DNA from: CAZJFH01 sp964545205
GTDB taxonomy: Bacteria; Pseudomonadota; Alphaproteobacteria; Rhodospirillales; Magnetospirillaceae
Length of the DNA: 64,000 nt
Assembly (NCBI GenBank): GCA_964545205.1
Contig: CAZJFH010000003.1
Span: 58,511-122,510 of the forward strand
Reading direction: 5' to 3'
Part shown: in pieces, positions 32,985 through 43,902 of the stretch
How the letters are laid out: every line of letters begins with the position of its first letter
How positions within the stretch are numbered: position 1 is the first letter of the stretch
Notes under the pieces: generated by a model
Seen by the model: only the letters and a program-made list of their open reading frames with translations
What the model was told of the DNA's origin: nothing
Database searches by the model: none
Position numbers and translations under genes: made by a program

Positions 32985-33290
32985 TTCGGCGGAGCTTCCG
33001 GCGCCCGCTCAACCGCTGGGGCGGGCGCCGGAGCGAAACTGTTGCCTGCCCGCCACAGTGCGGCAGCACCAACACAATCGGGCGCCCCGACTCCCCGGAT
33101 GCGCTTGATCACCCGGAACATTTTCCGTATATTTCGCCTCCAACAAACCTCCGATTACAACGGGTCCGAGAGTTGTGATCGAACACGCAGGACCGTCCGC
33201 ACGGACGGCCGGCGCGTCGGGTATACGAACATTCATCAGTAATTTCCGAACAACCGAACATCATCACGCCTGTGAGGGGGTACCAAAAAT
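32985..33290. other. Intergenic region tolB-pal: hairpin and pal promoter
   Basis: CCGGCGCCCGC (32998-33008) / GCGGGCGCCGG (33021-33031) is a perfect 11-bp stem with a 12-base loop just after the tolB stop. It lacks a U-run, so it may be an attenuator or a stability hairpin. A sigma-70-type promoter for pal is at 33105-33133. The last 150 bases are relatively AT-rich and form the pal 5' untranslated region. No gene is seen. Confidence 0.6.
33105..33133 (+). promoter_or_regulatory. Sigma-70-type promoter for pal
   Basis: TTGATC (33105-33110), exactly 17 bases, TATATT (33128-33133). Both boxes are good matches in an otherwise GC-rich region, 157 bases before the pal ATG. This would express pal separately from tolQRAB, as is common for abundant Pal. 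Confidence 0.65.
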
Positions 33291-33788
33291 ATGCTGAAGC
33301 GTTTCCTGACCGTTGCCGCCGTCGCCGCCGCCCTGGCCGCTTGCGAAACGGCTCCTGAGGACACCGGCGCCGCCGCGGGCGCCGGCCAGGGTGCCGGTGC
33401 CGGCGCCGCCACCACCGTCAGCGGCGTCCAGCCCGGCAGCCAGGCCGATCTGGTCGCCAATGTCGGCGATCGCGTCTTCTTCGACTTCGACAAGTACAAC
33501 CTGCGTCCCGACGCCCGCGCCACCCTGGAGAAGCAGGCCGCCTGGCTGAAGCGCTATCCCAGCGTCGGCATCGTCGTCGAGGGTCACGCCGACGAGCGCG
33601 GCACCCGCGAGTACAACCTCGCCCTGGGCGAGCGCCGCGCCAACTCGGTGAAGGACTACCTGGTGTCCCAGGGCATCCCGGCCTCGCGCGTGCGCACCAT
33701 CTCCTACGGCAAGGAGCGCCCGGTCGCCCTCGGCTCGAACGAGGCCGCCTGGTCGCAGAACCGCCGCGGCGTCACCGTCGTCCAGTAA
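33291..33788 (+). CDS. pal: Peptidoglycan-associated lipoprotein Pal
   Basis: Pal (165 residues) anchors the outer membrane to peptidoglycan and binds TolB. The lipobox is LAAC (Cys18), followed by an Ala/Gly linker and an OmpA-like domain with FDFDKYNLRPDAR, VEGHADERGTREYN (diaminopimelate-binding Asp) and LGERRANSVKDYLVSQGI. GAGGGGG precedes the ATG. A strong terminator follows, separating it from a second Pal-like gene. Confidence 0.97.
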   Translation: MLKRFLTVAAVAAALAACETAPEDTGAAAGAGQGAGAGAATTVSGVQPGSQADLVANVGDRVFFDFDKYNLRPDARATLEKQAAWLKRYPSVGIVVEGHADERGTREYNLALGERRANSVKDYLVSQGIPASRVRTISYGKERPVALGSNEAAWSQNRRGVTVVQ

Positions 33789-33814
33789 TCGACGGCTGAA
33801 CGGCTGAAAAAGAG

Positions 33815-33844
33815 GGGCGCCCGGCTTCGGCCGGGCGCCCTTTT
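33815..33844 (+). terminator. Rho-independent terminator after pal
   Basis: GGGCGCCCGGC (33815-33825) and GCCGGGCGCCC (33830-33840) pair around a TTCG tetraloop, followed by TTTT. It is one of the strongest terminators in the window. Confidence 0.95.
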
Positions 33845-33987
33845 CGTTGGGTCTTCGCGGACCGGCGCGCCCGGACGAGAACGCCGCCATCGAATCGCCC
33901 GAATTCGACACCGAATCGCCATCTGTCGACGCCATTGCCGCCATCTCCCGCCGCCATACCGGATGACGGCAACAAGGGAGACAGCAG

Positions 33988-34491
33988 ATGCGCAACGCCT
34001 TCTTCGCCGTTCTCGCCGCCGGCGCCGTCGTCGCCGGCTGCCAGAACGCCTCCGAACGCACCCATGCCGAAGCGCCGCCGCCGCCGAAGCCGGCACAGAC
34101 GTCGCCGACGCCTTTGCTGCAGCGGGTCGGCGGCGTCGTGTTCTTCGCCCGCGGCAGCCACGCCCTCGACGACGACGCCCGCGCCGCGCTGGCGCGGCAG
34201 GCCGCCGTTCTGCGCCGCCAGCCCGACGTGGCGCTCCGGGTCGAGGGCCACGCCGACGAGCGCGGCACCCGCGCGTTCAACATCGCCCTCGGCGAGCGCC
34301 GCGCCAACGCCGTGCGCGACCATCTGGTGGCGCTGGGCGTGGCGCCGAAGCGGATCGTGGTGACCTCGTACGGCAAGGAGCGCCCGGCCTTCGCCGGCGC
34401 CGGCGCCGCGGCCTGGGCGCAGAACCGGCGCGCCGTCCTGGTCGCCGAGCCGCCGGCCGCCCTGGCAGGCCTGTCGCAATATTCCCGTTGA
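33988..34491 (+). CDS. Second Pal-like OmpA-domain lipoprotein (tandem paralogue)
   Basis: The 167-residue protein has a lipobox VAGC (Cys18), a proline-rich linker (PPPPKPAQTSPTP) and an OmpA-like domain closely similar to Pal: VEGHADERGTRAFN, LGERRANAVRDHLVALGV, TSYGKERPAFAG. The peptidoglycan-contact Asp and Arg residues are kept, so it should bind the wall. It lacks the FDFDKY segment at the start of the domain, reading FFARGSHALDD. It sits between pal and cpoB behind a terminator, so it is a local duplication with its own expression. Confidence 0.9.
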   Translation: MRNAFFAVLAAGAVVAGCQNASERTHAEAPPPPKPAQTSPTPLLQRVGGVVFFARGSHALDDDARAALARQAAVLRRQPDVALRVEGHADERGTRAFNIALGERRANAVRDHLVALGVAPKRIVVTSYGKERPAFAGAGAAAWAQNRRAVLVAEPPAALAGLSQYSR

Positions 34492-34576
34492 CCCCGGCGG
34501 CCCGGTCGGCATTTTCTAGGTCATTGATTCCGATTGCAGACAGTCCCGCGCCGATGACGCGGGTGCGAGGTTCGAC

Positions 34577-35557
34577 GTGAAGCTCCTGACCACCACCGGC
34601 ATCGCCGGCCTGCTCGCCGCCGGTCTGCTCGCCGCAGCCCCCGCCGCGGCGCAATCCGACATCCGCCCGCTGCTCGACCGCATCGAACGCATGGAGCGCG
34701 ACATGAGCACGCTCCAGCGCCAGGTCTATCGCGGCGCCGGCAGCGCCGCCGAGTCCGGCGCCGGCGGCACGACCGTGATCACCTCGCCGGCCCTGGGCGG
34801 CGGCGGCCCGGCCGCGCTCGGCGCTCCGGGGCCGCAGGTGCTGCCCGAGGACGCAGCGGCGCGGATCGAGGTGCGCCTGCAGGGCCTCGAAGAGCAGATC
34901 CGCCGCCTGACCGGCCAGGTCGAGGAGAACCAGTTCCGCGGCATGCAGGTCAAGGAGCAGCTCGAACGGCTGCAGAAGGACGTCGAGCTGCGGTTCCAGG
35001 AGCTGGGCGCCGGCACCGCCGTCGCCGCCGGCGCGCCGCCCGCCGCGGGCGCCGCCGGCGAGACGCCGCCGGCCTCCGGCCAGCCGGGGGTGCTCGGGCA
35101 GATGCCGCAGAAGGATCTCGAGCAGCAGACCGCCGGCGCCGCCGCGCCGCCCGCCGCCCCGGCGCTGCAGGGCGAGACCGCCAAGGAGCAGTACGAATAC
35201 GCCTACGGGCTGGTGATGAAGGACCGCGACGCCGCCGAGCGGGCGCTGAAGGCGTTCATCAACGCCCATCCCAGCGACCAGCTCACCGGCAACGCCTATT
35301 ACTGGCTGGGCGAGACGTATTTCGTGAAGGGCGACTTCAAGCAGGCCGCGGTGCAGTTCCTCGACGGCTACCGCAAGTTCCCGAAGAGCCAGAAGGCGCC
35401 GCACAACCTGCTCAAGCTCGGCATCAGCATGGTCAAGATGAACGACGAGAAAGGGGCCTGCGCCGCCTTCGCGCGCCTGGCCAGCGAGTTCCCCGATGCC
35501 GAACCCGCCATCAAACGCGCCGCCCAGGCGGAAAAGCAGAAGATCAAATGCCAGTGA
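34577..35557 (+). CDS. cpoB: Tol-Pal coordinating protein CpoB (YbgF)
   Basis: CpoB (326 residues) coordinates peptidoglycan synthesis with Tol-driven constriction. It has a signal peptide (GLLAAGLLAAAPAAA), an N-terminal coiled coil (DIRPLLDRIERMERDMSTLQRQV and a second heptad stretch about residues 95-135), an Ala/Pro linker, and C-terminal TPRs (EQYEYAYGLVMKDRD, GNAYYWLGETYFVKGDFKQAAVQFL). The GTG at 34577 has GCGAGG upstream. The last 62 bases overlap tilS in another frame. Confidence 0.94.
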   Translation: MKLLTTTGIAGLLAAGLLAAAPAAAQSDIRPLLDRIERMERDMSTLQRQVYRGAGSAAESGAGGTTVITSPALGGGGPAALGAPGPQVLPEDAAARIEVRLQGLEEQIRRLTGQVEENQFRGMQVKEQLERLQKDVELRFQELGAGTAVAAGAPPAAGAAGETPPASGQPGVLGQMPQKDLEQQTAGAAAPPAAPALQGETAKEQYEYAYGLVMKDRDAAERALKAFINAHPSDQLTGNAYYWLGETYFVKGDFKQAAVQFLDGYRKFPKSQKAPHNLLKLGISMVKMNDEKGACAAFARLASEFPDAEPAIKRAAQAEKQKIKCQ

Positions 35558-36875
35558 CCCGGCGGCTGGGGCGCTGAGCCCGGGCGAATTCGCGGCGGCG
35601 ATCGCGCGGCTGGGGCCGTTCGAGGCCCGGCCGCGGGTCGCCGTCGCGGTGTCCGGCGGCGCCGACAGCCTCGCGCTCGCCCTGCTCGCCCACGACTGGG
35701 CGGGCGCGCTTGGCGGCGCGGCGGTGGCGCTGACCGTCGATCACGCCCTGCGCCCCGAATCCGCCGCCGAGGCCGCCGCGGTCGGGGACTGGCTGGCGGC
35801 GCGCGGCATGCCGCACCACGTCCTGCGCTGGCACGGCGCCAAGCCGGCCGGCGACCTCCAGGCGGCGGCGCGGGCGGCCCGCTACCGGCTGCTCGGCGAC
35901 TGGTGCGCCGAGGCCGGCATCCTGCATCTGCTGCTGGCGCACCACCAGGAGGACCAGGCCGAGACCCTGCTGCTGCGCCTCGGCCGCGGCAGCGGCCTCG
36001 ACGGCCTGTCGGCGATGGCGCCGGTCGGCGAAACCGAACGGGTGCGGCTGCTGCGGCCGCTGCTCGACGTGCCTCGCGCCCGGCTGCGCGCGGTCCTCGA
36101 CGCCGCCGGCCAGGCCTGGATCGAGGACCCCAGCAACGCCAGCGCCGCCTTCGCCCGCGTCCGCATGCGGCGGCTGCTGCCGGCGCTGGCGGCGGAGGGC
36201 CTGACGCCGCGGCGGCTGGCCGAAACCGCCGCGCGCCTGTCGCGCGCCCGCGCCGCCGTCGAGGCGGACTGCGCCGCGGCGCTGGCCGCCCACGCCGTCG
36301 TGCATCCCGCCGGCTGGGCCGAGGCCGCCGCGCCGCTGCTCGGCCGCGCCGACGAGCTGGCGCTGCGCTGCCTGGCGCGGCTGCTGGCCTGCATCGGCGG
36401 CCGCGACTACGCGCCGCGCCTGGAGAGCCTGGAGCGGCTGCTCGACGGCCTGCGGCGCGGCGGCGGCGGCCGCACCCTGGCCGGCTGCCGCGTGGTGCCG
36501 GTCCGCGGCGGCTTCCGCGTCTTCCGCGAGCCGGCCGCCGCGGCGGCGCCGATCGCGGTCGCGTCCGGCGACGCGGTGACGTGGGACGGCCGCTTCCGCC
36601 TGCGGATCGACGGCCCGGCGGGAGCGACGGGCGAGATCCGCGCGCTGGGACAGGACGGCTGGCGCGCGCTCGCCGCGACGCTGGACGCGTCGACGGCGCG
36701 GCTGGTGCCGGCGGCGGCGCGCCCTACCCTGCCCGCACTCTGCGACCGAGGTGGTATTCTCGCGGTCCCGCACCTGGGGTATAACCGGACCGACACCGAA
36801 GGACGGTTGCGAATCGCCGCGGTGCGACCGGCCCCCCCAAGCCCTTTGACGGCGGTCGGGCATTGCCTTGTTTAG
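35496..36875 (+). CDS. tilS: tRNA(Ile)-lysidine synthetase TilS
   Basis: TilS converts C34 of tRNA-Ile(CAU) to lysidine. The 459 residues contain the PP-loop VAVSGGADSLALALLAHDW (residues about 49-67), DHALRPESAAE, HHQEDQAETLLLRLGRGSGLDGLSAM, and a C-terminal TilS domain (about 350-440). The ATG at 35496 is the only ATG before the PP-loop and lies 62 bases inside cpoB, an unusually long overlap for this window; a non-ATG start near 35574 is possible. ftsH follows after 91 bases. Confidence 0.9.
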   Translation: MPNPPSNAPPRRKSRRSNASDPAAGALSPGEFAAAIARLGPFEARPRVAVAVSGGADSLALALLAHDWAGALGGAAVALTVDHALRPESAAEAAAVGDWLAARGMPHHVLRWHGAKPAGDLQAAARAARYRLLGDWCAEAGILHLLLAHHQEDQAETLLLRLGRGSGLDGLSAMAPVGETERVRLLRPLLDVPRARLRAVLDAAGQAWIEDPSNASAAFARVRMRRLLPALAAEGLTPRRLAETAARLSRARAAVEADCAAALAAHAVVHPAGWAEAAAPLLGRADELALRCLARLLACIGGRDYAPRLESLERLLDGLRRGGGGRTLAGCRVVPVRGGFRVFREPAAAAAPIAVASGDAVTWDGRFRLRIDGPAGATGEIRALGQDGWRALAATLDASTARLVPAAARPTLPALCDRGGILAVPHLGYNRTDTEGRLRIAAVRPAPPSPLTAVGHCLV

Positions 36876-36966
36876 CGCGGGGCGCGCATTATCTGTTGTC
36901 GTGAATTCCCGGCCGCCGTCCGCGGCAGCGGGGCTCGTGTCGGCGCATCGAGGAAAGGCCTGAGAG

Positions 36967-38901
<1,935 letters not shown>

Positions 38902-38927
38902 TCCCTGGCGTCGACGGACGTAAGCAG

Positions 38928-38951
38928 CGGGGCGGCCTTCGGGCCGCCCCG
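38928..38951 (+). terminator. Hairpin after ftsH
   Basis: CGGGGCGGCC (38928-38937) and GGCCGCCCCG (38942-38951) form a perfect 10-bp stem with a TTCG loop. Only TT follows, so termination may be partial, letting folP be read from the ftsH transcript. The folP ribosome site starts ten bases later. Confidence 0.65.
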
Positions 38952-38972
38952 TTCGCATTCGGAGACCGCGCC

Positions 38973-40109
38973 GTGCAGCATCGCCCGATCCCCAGCCTGC
39001 CCCAGGGCATCTTCGTCGGCGACGAGACCGAGGCCGCGCGGCGGCTCTACCTGCTGCCGGCCGGCATCGTCTCCGGCCCCGCCGCCGAGGCCGCCGTCGG
39101 CGGCGGCAACGGCTGGCCGCTGGCCGGCGGGCCGCTGGTCTTCACCGCCGCCACCGTGCTGCTGCGCGACGCCGACGCGGTGATCGAGGCGACCGCGCCG
39201 CTGGCCGAGGTGCTGGACTGGGCCGCCGCCGAGGGCGAGCCGGTGGCCGGCCACGTCTCGCGTCTGGTCCATCGCCTGGGCGCCCGCCGCAAGCCGTTCG
39301 CCGGCCTGAGCCTCGAGCGGCCGCTGGTGATGGGCATCGTCAACGTCACCCCCGACAGCTTCTCGGACGGCGGCGCCTTCTTCGACGCGGAGGCCGCGGT
39401 CGCCCACGGCAAGGCGCTGCTGAGCGCCGGCGCCGACATCCTCGACGTCGGCGGCGAGTCGACGCGTCCCGGCGCCGCGCCGGTCGACCCCGACGAGGAA
39501 ATCCGAAGGGTCGTGCCGGTGATCCGAGCCCTGGCCGAGGCCGGCGCCGCCGTCTCGGTCGACACCCGCCACGCCCGCACGATGGCGGCGGCGCTGGACG
39601 CCGGCGCGCGCATCGTCAACGACGTCACGGCGCTGGCCGATCCGCAGGCGCTGCGCGTCGTCGCCGCGCGCCGCGCGCCGGTGATCCTGATGCACATGCG
39701 AGGCGAGCCGCGCACCATGCAGGCCGAGCCGCGCTACGACTTCGCGCCGCTCGACGTCTACGACATGCTGGCCGACCGCCTCGCCGCCTGCGAGGCCGCC
39801 GGCGTCGCCCGCGACGACGTCTGCCTCGATCCCGGCATCGGCTTCGGCAAGGCCCTCGGGCACAACCTGCAGATCCTCAACCGGCTGGCGCTGTACCACG
39901 GGCTCGGCTGCCCGCTGCTGCTCGGCGTCTCGCGCAAGAGCTTCATCGCGAAGATCTGCGGCGAGGTCGCGGCCAGCCGGCGCCTCGGCGGCTCGCTGGC
40001 GGCGGCCCAGGCCGGGCTCGACGCCGGCATGCAGATCCTGCGCGTCCACGACGTCGCCGAGGCGGCGCAGGCGGCCAGGGTCTGGCGCGCGATTCGCGGC
40101 GCCGATTGA
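38973..40109 (+). CDS. folP: Dihydropteroate synthase with N-terminal extension
   Basis: FolP joins pterin diphosphate and p-aminobenzoate in folate synthesis. The catalytic TIM barrel starts near residue 118 (VMGIVNVTPDSFSDGG) and has GGESTRPGA, AVSVDTRHA, NDVTAL, DPGIGFGK and LLGVSRKSF in order. At 378 residues it is about 100 longer than usual; the extra N-terminal part (GIFVGDETEAARRLYLLPAGIVSG onward) is a small alpha/beta region of unknown role that I have seen in alphaproteobacterial FolP. GGAG precedes the GTG start at 38973. Confidence 0.93.
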   Translation: MQHRPIPSLPQGIFVGDETEAARRLYLLPAGIVSGPAAEAAVGGGNGWPLAGGPLVFTAATVLLRDADAVIEATAPLAEVLDWAAAEGEPVAGHVSRLVHRLGARRKPFAGLSLERPLVMGIVNVTPDSFSDGGAFFDAEAAVAHGKALLSAGADILDVGGESTRPGAAPVDPDEEIRRVVPVIRALAEAGAAVSVDTRHARTMAAALDAGARIVNDVTALADPQALRVVAARRAPVILMHMRGEPRTMQAEPRYDFAPLDVYDMLADRLAACEAAGVARDDVCLDPGIGFGKALGHNLQILNRLALYHGLGCPLLLGVSRKSFIAKICGEVAASRRLGGSLAAAQAGLDAGMQILRVHDVAEAAQAARVWRAIRGAD

Positions 40110-40159
40110 CGCCGCCGCGCGCCACGCCCACACTCGTATCGGCGTAGGAGGCAACGAGC

Positions 40160-40372
40160 ATGCGCATCACTGTCGAGGAAGCCAGGGCCAATTTCGACAA
40201 GCTGATCGAAGCCGTGCGCAACGGCGAGCAGGTGACGATCGTCGAGGATGACCGCGCGGTGGCTGAGATGCGGCGCCCCTCCGATGCAGCCCGTCGGCTG
40301 CGGGAGCTCGGCAAGGGAGTCACCCTCGGCGTGTCGGCGCGACAGATCCTCGACGAGGGTCGCAAAACCTGA
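40160..40372 (+). CDS. Phd/YefM (VapB-like) antitoxin
   Basis: This 70-residue protein begins MRITVEEARANFDKLIEAVRNGEQVTIVEDD, the DNA-binding N-terminus of Phd/YefM antitoxins, and ends GVSARQILDEGRKT, typical of the toxin-binding tail of VapB partners of PIN toxins. A strong GTAGGAGG ribosome site precedes it. It lies between folP and glmM, normally adjacent in this gene block, so it was inserted. Its toxin is decayed (next entry). It may now be a free antitoxin or regulator. Confidence 0.85.
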   Translation: MRITVEEARANFDKLIEAVRNGEQVTIVEDDRAVAEMRRPSDAARRLRELGKGVTLGVSARQILDEGRKT

Positions 40373-40557
40373 CCCGTTTCGTCCTCGACGCCTCGGTCGT
40401 GTTCGGCTGGTGTTTCGAAGACGAACAGAACCCGTATTGCGACGCCGTTCTGGGTGCCATCGAGGATGGCAGGGCCTTGGCGCTGGCGTTGGCGACCTTG
40501 GACCGCGAACTGGCGGCGGCGGCCGAAGCGGCCGGTGGGACCATTTTCCGCCCCTGA
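40369..40557 (+). pseudogene. VapC (PIN-domain) toxin remnant with in-frame internal deletion
   Basis: In the frame that overlaps the antitoxin stop, the sequence reads TRFVLDASVVFGWCFEDEQNPY, the N-terminus of a PIN toxin with its first catalytic Asp. After about 35 residues it passes directly to LALATLDRELAAAAEAAG, the C-terminal end of the same family. The middle (about 65-70 residues, with the other acidic residues) is missing, leaving about 62 codons against a usual 130. The expected ATGA overlap start reads CTGA. The toxin therefore cannot be functional. Confidence 0.8.
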
Positions 40558-40632
40558 GTTCCGGCTTCCATCTGCCTGCCCGATGTTATAATCAAAACGG
40601 TCTGATTTCGGGGTGCCCAGGAAGGGATTGGG

Positions 40633-41991
<1,359 letters not shown>

Positions 41992-41992
41992 G

Positions 41993-42808
41993 ATGAAGGG
42001 GCGCGTCCTGATCGTCGCCGGTTCGGATTCGGGCGGCGGCGCCGGCATCCAGGCCGACATCAAGGCGGTCACCGCCCTGCAGGGCTACGCCGCCACCGCG
42101 ATCACCGCGCTGACCGCCCAGAACACGCTGGGCGTCCACGGCATCCACGAGGTGCCGGTGGAATTCATCGTCCAGCAGATGCAGGTCGTGCTCGAGGACA
42201 TCGGCGCCGACTGCGTCAAGACCGGCATGCTGGCCAGCGTGCCGGTGATCGAGGCGGTCGCCGAGACGATCGCCCGCCTCGCCCCCGACGCGCCGCTGGT
42301 CGTCGACCCGGTGATGGTCGCCAAGGGCGGCGCCTCGCTGCTGGCGACCGACGCGGTCGAAAGCCTGCGCGGCCATCTCGTCGCCCGCGCCACCGTCGTC
42401 ACCCCGAACGCCCCCGAGGCCGAGAAGCTGGTCGGCATGCCGGTGCGCAACCGCGCCGAGATGCGCGACGCCGCCCAGGCGATCCTCGCCCTCGGCCCCA
42501 GGGCGGTACTGCTCAAGGGCGGCCATGTCGAGGGCGACAACGTCTTCGACCTGCTCGCCCTGGCGGACGGATCCGAGCTGCTCTACACCGCGCCGCGCAT
42601 CGACACCGCCCACACCCACGGCACCGGCTGCACCCTCGCCTCGGCGATCGCCGCCGGACTGGCCGCCGGCATGGCGATCGAGGAGGCGGTCACCCGCGCG
42701 CGGCACTACGTGCGCAACGCGATCGAGCAGGCGCCCGGCTTCGGCAAGGGGCACGGCCCGCTGGACCACGGGCACACCGTGCGGCCGTTCGAGACGGAGC
42801 GGGCCTGA
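41993..42808 (+). CDS. thiD: Hydroxymethylpyrimidine/phosphomethylpyrimidine kinase
   Basis: ThiD phosphorylates HMP and HMP-P in thiamine synthesis. This 271-residue ribokinase-fold enzyme shows AGSDSGGGAGIQADIK at the N-terminus, VVDPVMVAKGG in the middle, and the anion hole/catalytic base motif HTHGTGCTLASAIAAGLA near residue 205. Its ATG lies one base after the glmM stop. It converges with epmA; three bases separate the two genes. No TPP riboswitch was seen. Confidence 0.95.
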   Translation: MKGRVLIVAGSDSGGGAGIQADIKAVTALQGYAATAITALTAQNTLGVHGIHEVPVEFIVQQMQVVLEDIGADCVKTGMLASVPVIEAVAETIARLAPDAPLVVDPVMVAKGGASLLATDAVESLRGHLVARATVVTPNAPEAEKLVGMPVRNRAEMRDAAQAILALGPRAVLLKGGHVEGDNVFDLLALADGSELLYTAPRIDTAHTHGTGCTLASAIAAGLAAGMAIEEAVTRARHYVRNAIEQAPGFGKGHGPLDHGHTVRPFETERA

Positions 42809-42811
42809 CCC

Positions 42812-43855
42812 TCACGCCACCGGCGCCCACAGCACGTCCTCGATGCGCTCGGCGCCGGCCGCCAGCATCACCAGGCGGTCGAAGCCGAGCGCGATGCCGG
42901 CGCTGTCCGGCATGCCGTGCTCCAGGGCGGCCAGGAACTCCTCGTCGACCGGCCAGCGATATCCGTACAGCCGCTCCTTGAGGTCCATGTCGGCGAAATA
43001 GCGCCGACGCTGCTCGGCCGGGTCGGTGAGCTCGCCGAAGGCGTTGGCCAGCTCGACGCCGCAGACGTAGAGCTCGAAACGCTCGGCGACGCGCGGGTCG
43101 CGCGGGCTGGGCCGGGCCAGCGCCGCCATCGAGACGGGATAGTCGTACAGCACGGTCGGCACCGCATGCCCGAGATGCGGCTCGACGCGCTCGAGCAGGA
43201 TGCGGAAGAACACGTCCTCCCAACTGTCGGACTCGCCGACATGGATGCCGGCGCCGCGCGCTGCGGCCGCCAGCAGGTCGCGGTCGGGATTCAGCGGATC
43301 CGGCGCGGTGGCGAGCAGGTCGATGCCGGCGTGGCGGGCGAAGGCCTCGGCCACCGGCAGGCGCTCGAACGGGCGGAAGGGATCGCAGGCCAGGTCGCGG
43401 CGGCGGAACGCGGTCTCGCGGACCGCTTCCAGGCACAGCCGCAGCAGCGCCTCGCAATCGTCCATCAGGTCGCGGTATCCGGCGCCGGCGCGGTACCATT
43501 CGAGCATGGTGAACTCGGGATGGTGGGTGGGCGAGCGCTCGCCGTTGCGGAACACCCGCGCGAGCTGCCAGATGCGCGGCGCGCCGGCGACCAGCAGCTT
43601 CTTCATCGCGAATTCCGGCGAGGTGTGCAGGTACAGGGGGCGACTGCCCTGCCCGAACGGCTCGTCGAGCGTGGTGGCGAAGGCCGAGAGATGCGGCTCC
43701 ATGCCCGGCGCCGTCTGCAGGATCGGCGTCTCGACCTCGTCGAAGCCGCGCTCGGCGAAGAAGCGGCGCACCGCGCCGAGCACCGCCGCGCGCACGCGCA
43801 AGCCGGGCCGGCGGGCGGCGAAGGCGTCGGGGTGCCACCACGGTTTGCCGCTCAT
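42812..43855 (-). CDS. epmA: EF-P lysyltransferase EpmA (GenX/PoxA; truncated LysRS-like)
   Basis: EpmA attaches (R)-beta-lysine to EF-P. The 347-residue protein is a class II lysyl-tRNA synthetase catalytic core without the anticodon domain: motif 1 near VETPILQTAPGMEPHL, motif 2 RVFRNGERSPTHHPEFTMLEWY, and motif 3 GIALGFDRLVML at the end. The ATG at 43855 follows AGAGGA. It is divergent from epmB with 47 bases between, and efp is 1.5 kb away, so all parts of the modification are local. Confidence 0.94.
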   Translation of the reverse strand: MSGKPWWHPDAFAARRPGLRVRAAVLGAVRRFFAERGFDEVETPILQTAPGMEPHLSAFATTLDEPFGQGSRPLYLHTSPEFAMKKLLVAGAPRIWQLARVFRNGERSPTHHPEFTMLEWYRAGAGYRDLMDDCEALLRLCLEAVRETAFRRRDLACDPFRPFERLPVAEAFARHAGIDLLATAPDPLNPDRDLLAAAARGAGIHVGESDSWEDVFFRILLERVEPHLGHAVPTVLYDYPVSMAALARPSPRDPRVAERFELYVCGVELANAFGELTDPAEQRRRYFADMDLKERLYGYRWPVDEEFLAALEHGMPDSAGIALGFDRLVMLAAGAERIEDVLWAPVA

Positions 43856-43902
43856 GCGAATTCCTCTATGACTGTGCCCGGACCAAGCACCACGTAAAGC
43901 AG

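Noticed and set aside
32998..33031. Rho-independent terminator after tolB
   Set aside because: The 11-bp stem is perfect but the loop is 12 bases and no T-run follows; kept only as a hairpin in the intergenic entry.
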